Origin: Acidobacterium sp.
Lineage (GTDB): Bacteria > Acidobacteriota > Terriglobia > Terriglobales > Acidobacteriaceae
Assembly (NCBI GenBank): GCA_003166955.1
Contig: PMUI01000058.1
Coordinates: 1 to 64,000 of the forward strand
Direction of reading: 5' to 3'
Length of the DNA stretch: 64,000 bases
The notes under the pieces were generated by a model. That model was not told the DNA's origin, did not search any database, and saw only the letters and a program-made list of their open reading frames with translations. Each line of letters begins with the position of its first letter. Within the stretch, counting starts at the first letter, position 1. The translations under genes and the position numbers were made by a program. Of the stretch, positions 62,452-64,000 are shown piece by piece.

Positions 62452-63600
62452 TTACGGCTTGCCGTGCCGGAGGCGGCAAACGATGCGGGCAATTTGCAGC
62501 TCTTCCTCGCTCTCGAGCACGCGAACTTTGCTGCACTGGTTCGGATCGCCGCTCGAGATTCCCATAAAATCAAGCCCATCGCAGATCCAGTCGCGCATCG
62601 CGGCACTGTGCTCGCCGATTCCGCCCGTGAACACCAGCAGATCGAGCCCGCCCAACTCAGCCGCATACGCCCCAATCATCTTGCGAACCGCATGCGCGAA
62701 CACCTCAATCGCCAGTTTCGCTTTGGGATCGCCCTTCGCCACACATTGTTCAAGCAATCGCATGTCCGACTCGCCGCCCGACAGCGCGCCGAGCCCGGAA
62801 TCGTGGTTCAGCAGCGACTCCAGCTGATCCGCCGACAGCTGCTCGGTCCGCATCAGGAACAGCACCACGCCCGGATCGAAGTCGCCGCTGCGGGTCGCCA
62901 TCGGAATGCCCCCGACCGGCGTCATCCCCATGCTGGTGTCGATCGATTTGCCGCCACGCAGAGCCACCAGGCTCGCCCCCGCTCCCAGATGAGCGCAAAC
63001 CACGCGCTCCGGCAGGTCGGCTCCCAGCCGCGTGACGACTGATTCATAAGAGAGCCCGTGAAATCCGTAGCGCTCGATGCCCAGGTCGTAGAGCCGCTGC
63101 GGAAGGGGGAAGTGGCGCGCCTTTTCCGGCATGGTGCTGTGGAAAGCCGTGTCGAAGCACGCATATTGCTTCGCCTCCGGCAGTAGCTTCTCAGTCTCGC
63201 GAATCAACGCAACCGCGGCCGGAATATGGATCGGTGCGAACTGCGTCGCGGCCACCAGCTTTTCGAGCAGCGCATCGTCGATCAGCTGGTGCTCGCGCAG
63301 ATGCGGCCCGCCATGCACCACGCGGTGCCCGATCGCCGCCGGTCGGCCGTGTCCGAGGTGCTCAATCTGGTCGAGGACTTCTTTCAGCGCATGGCCCTGC
63401 GAGTTGAGCGTATACGCCTGATCGAGCAACGAGGCACCGCCCGCGTCCTTCACCTGCAGGCGCCCGTTGGAATGGCCGATCCCGCTCGCTCCGCCGGCCA
63501 GTAGCAGCACCGGATTGCAGTCGCCCGGAGGATGCCGATAGAGCCCGAACTTCAGCGACGACGACCCGCTGTTGACCGCAAGAAGCAGTTCATCGCTCAC
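62452..63600 (-). CDS. ackA: Acetate kinase
   Basis: 382 residues; the GTG start overlaps the phosphoketolase stop (GTGA). Family motifs: AVNSGSSSLKFGLY, GHRVVHGG, FDTAFHSTMP, RYGFHGLSYESV, HLGAGASLVALRGGKSIDTSMG and FTGGIGEHSAAMR. Makes ATP from acetyl phosphate. Coupled here to phosphoketolase, which generates that acetyl phosphate. Confidence 0.95.
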   Translation of the reverse strand: MSDELLLAVNSGSSSLKFGLYRHPPGDCNPVLLLAGGASGIGHSNGRLQVKDAGGASLLDQAYTLNSQGHALKEVLDQIEHLGHGRPAAIGHRVVHGGPHLREHQLIDDALLEKLVAATQFAPIHIPAAVALIRETEKLLPEAKQYACFDTAFHSTMPEKARHFPLPQRLYDLGIERYGFHGLSYESVVTRLGADLPERVVCAHLGAGASLVALRGGKSIDTSMGMTPVGGIPMATRSGDFDPGVVLFLMRTEQLSADQLESLLNHDSGLGALSGGESDMRLLEQCVAKGDPKAKLAIEVFAHAVRKMIGAYAAELGGLDLLVFTGGIGEHSAAMRDWICDGLDFMGISSGDPNQCSKVRVLESEEELQIARIVCRLRHGKP

Positions 63601-64000
63601 TGCGGCCAAACCCAGTTGCGGATTTCCGGCTTGTCGATGCCCCAGCGGTGCGCGTACTGCACGCTCTCGTTGATCTGATCGCGCAGCCACTCCTGCGTGT
63701 GAGAGCCGATGTTGCGCAGCCGCGGCACGCGATCGATGATGTCAATCGCCAGGTTGAAGCGATCGACATTATTCAGAATCGCCAGTTCCAAGGGCGTGTT
63801 GATGTTGCCCTTCTCCTTGTAGCCGCGCACGTGGAAGTTGTCGTGATTGTGCCGGCGATAAGTGAGGCGATGGATCAGCAACGGATAGCCGTGGAAGTTG
63901 AAGATGACGGGCTTGTCTGTCGTGAAAAGCGAATCGAAGTCCGCATCGTTCAGTCCGTGCGGATGTTCGCTTTCCGGCTGCAGACGAAACAGATCGACAA
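63597..64000 (-). CDS. Xylulose-5-phosphate/fructose-6-phosphate phosphoketolase (C-terminal part, cut by window edge)
   Basis: About 134 C-terminal residues are visible: HPHGLNDADFDSLF, PVIFNFHGYPLLIHRLTYRR, NFHVRGYKEKGNINTPLELAILN and RDQINESVQYAHRWG, the conserved end of the thiamine diphosphate-dependent phosphoketolase. It splits fructose 6-phosphate or xylulose 5-phosphate into acetyl phosphate plus erythrose 4-phosphate or glyceraldehyde 3-phosphate. The gene continues past the right edge; its stop overlaps the ackA start. Confidence 0.95.
   Translation of the reverse strand, partial: VDLFRLQPESEHPHGLNDADFDSLFTTDKPVIFNFHGYPLLIHRLTYRRHNHDNFHVRGYKEKGNINTPLELAILNNVDRFNLAIDIIDRVPRLRNIGSHTQEWLRDQINESVQYAHRWGIDKPEIRNWVWPQ

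Overview
The window looks like chromosome of a high-GC Gram-negative bacterium, most likely Acidobacteriota (Terriglobia/Acidobacteriaceae). The basis is indirect, since no rRNA or tRNA gene is present: an LpxD gene and OMP-type barrels (outer membrane), B-type succinate dehydrogenase, a CadC-like winged-helix/TPR regulator, putative beta-barrel porin-2 proteins, YVTN propellers, and intergenic spacers rich in small palindromic and 7-bp-periodic repeats. No transposase, prophage or CRISPR array was seen.

Layout. 1-9377: a potassium-uptake (Kdp) locus. On the minus strand run kdpE, two BBP2-type outer-membrane barrels, a 28-residue membrane peptide, kdpF, kdpA and kdpB (cut by the window edge). 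A KdpD-like histidine kinase lacking the KdpD N-terminal sensor domain is divergent from kdpE by 30 bp. Both barrel genes carry similar 11-bp-spaced direct repeats upstream, a candidate KdpE operator. 9389-16337: a frameshifted Tat-exported sugar isomerase, a TPR protein with two retropepsin-like domains, and a three-gene membrane electron-transfer cluster (CcdA/TauE-like, NapH-like 4Fe-4S, small membrane protein). 16422-19335: uppP, a phosphofructokinase with PPi-type residues (D104, K124), an excisionase-like HTH protein and a DUF1161 protein.

19372-26418: a hexuronate operon with a divergent FadR-family regulator: uxaC, ExuT-like transporter, a LarA (nickel racemase)-superfamily protein, uxaE and an SDR oxidoreductase. 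Three of the five junctions overlap or nearly touch. The enzymes suggest galacturonate/glucuronate -> tagaturonate/fructuronate -> mannonate, then possibly 2-epimerisation to gluconate by the LarA homologue in place of UxuA. 26551-40851: mnmA, GH20 hexosaminidase, M20 peptidase, CadC-like regulator, ExbBD, ABC exporter, small HTH, VOC protein, a REC-PAS regulator and lpxD. 40976-46917: a tripartite RND efflux pump. 47068-49666: YVTN lipoprotein and a DUF92 protein.

49667-53337 is an accessory island of lower GC: a duplicated ~100-bp repeat, then an overlapping gene pair (HEPN/AbiU2-like plus PIN-like nuclease), an orphan NadS-type antitoxin-like gene and repeat-rich spacer. 53338-64000 returns to core genes: a sugar porter, a receiver-only response regulator, an M23 peptidase, an M19 dipeptidase, an orphan XRE protein, sdhCAB, and ackA with phosphoketolase (cut by the window edge).

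The most unusual features are the LarA-like gene inside the hexuronate operon, the HEPN-PIN pair next to duplicated repeats, and a family of intergenic tracts whose sequence differs from place to place but which all keep an exact 7-bp period.
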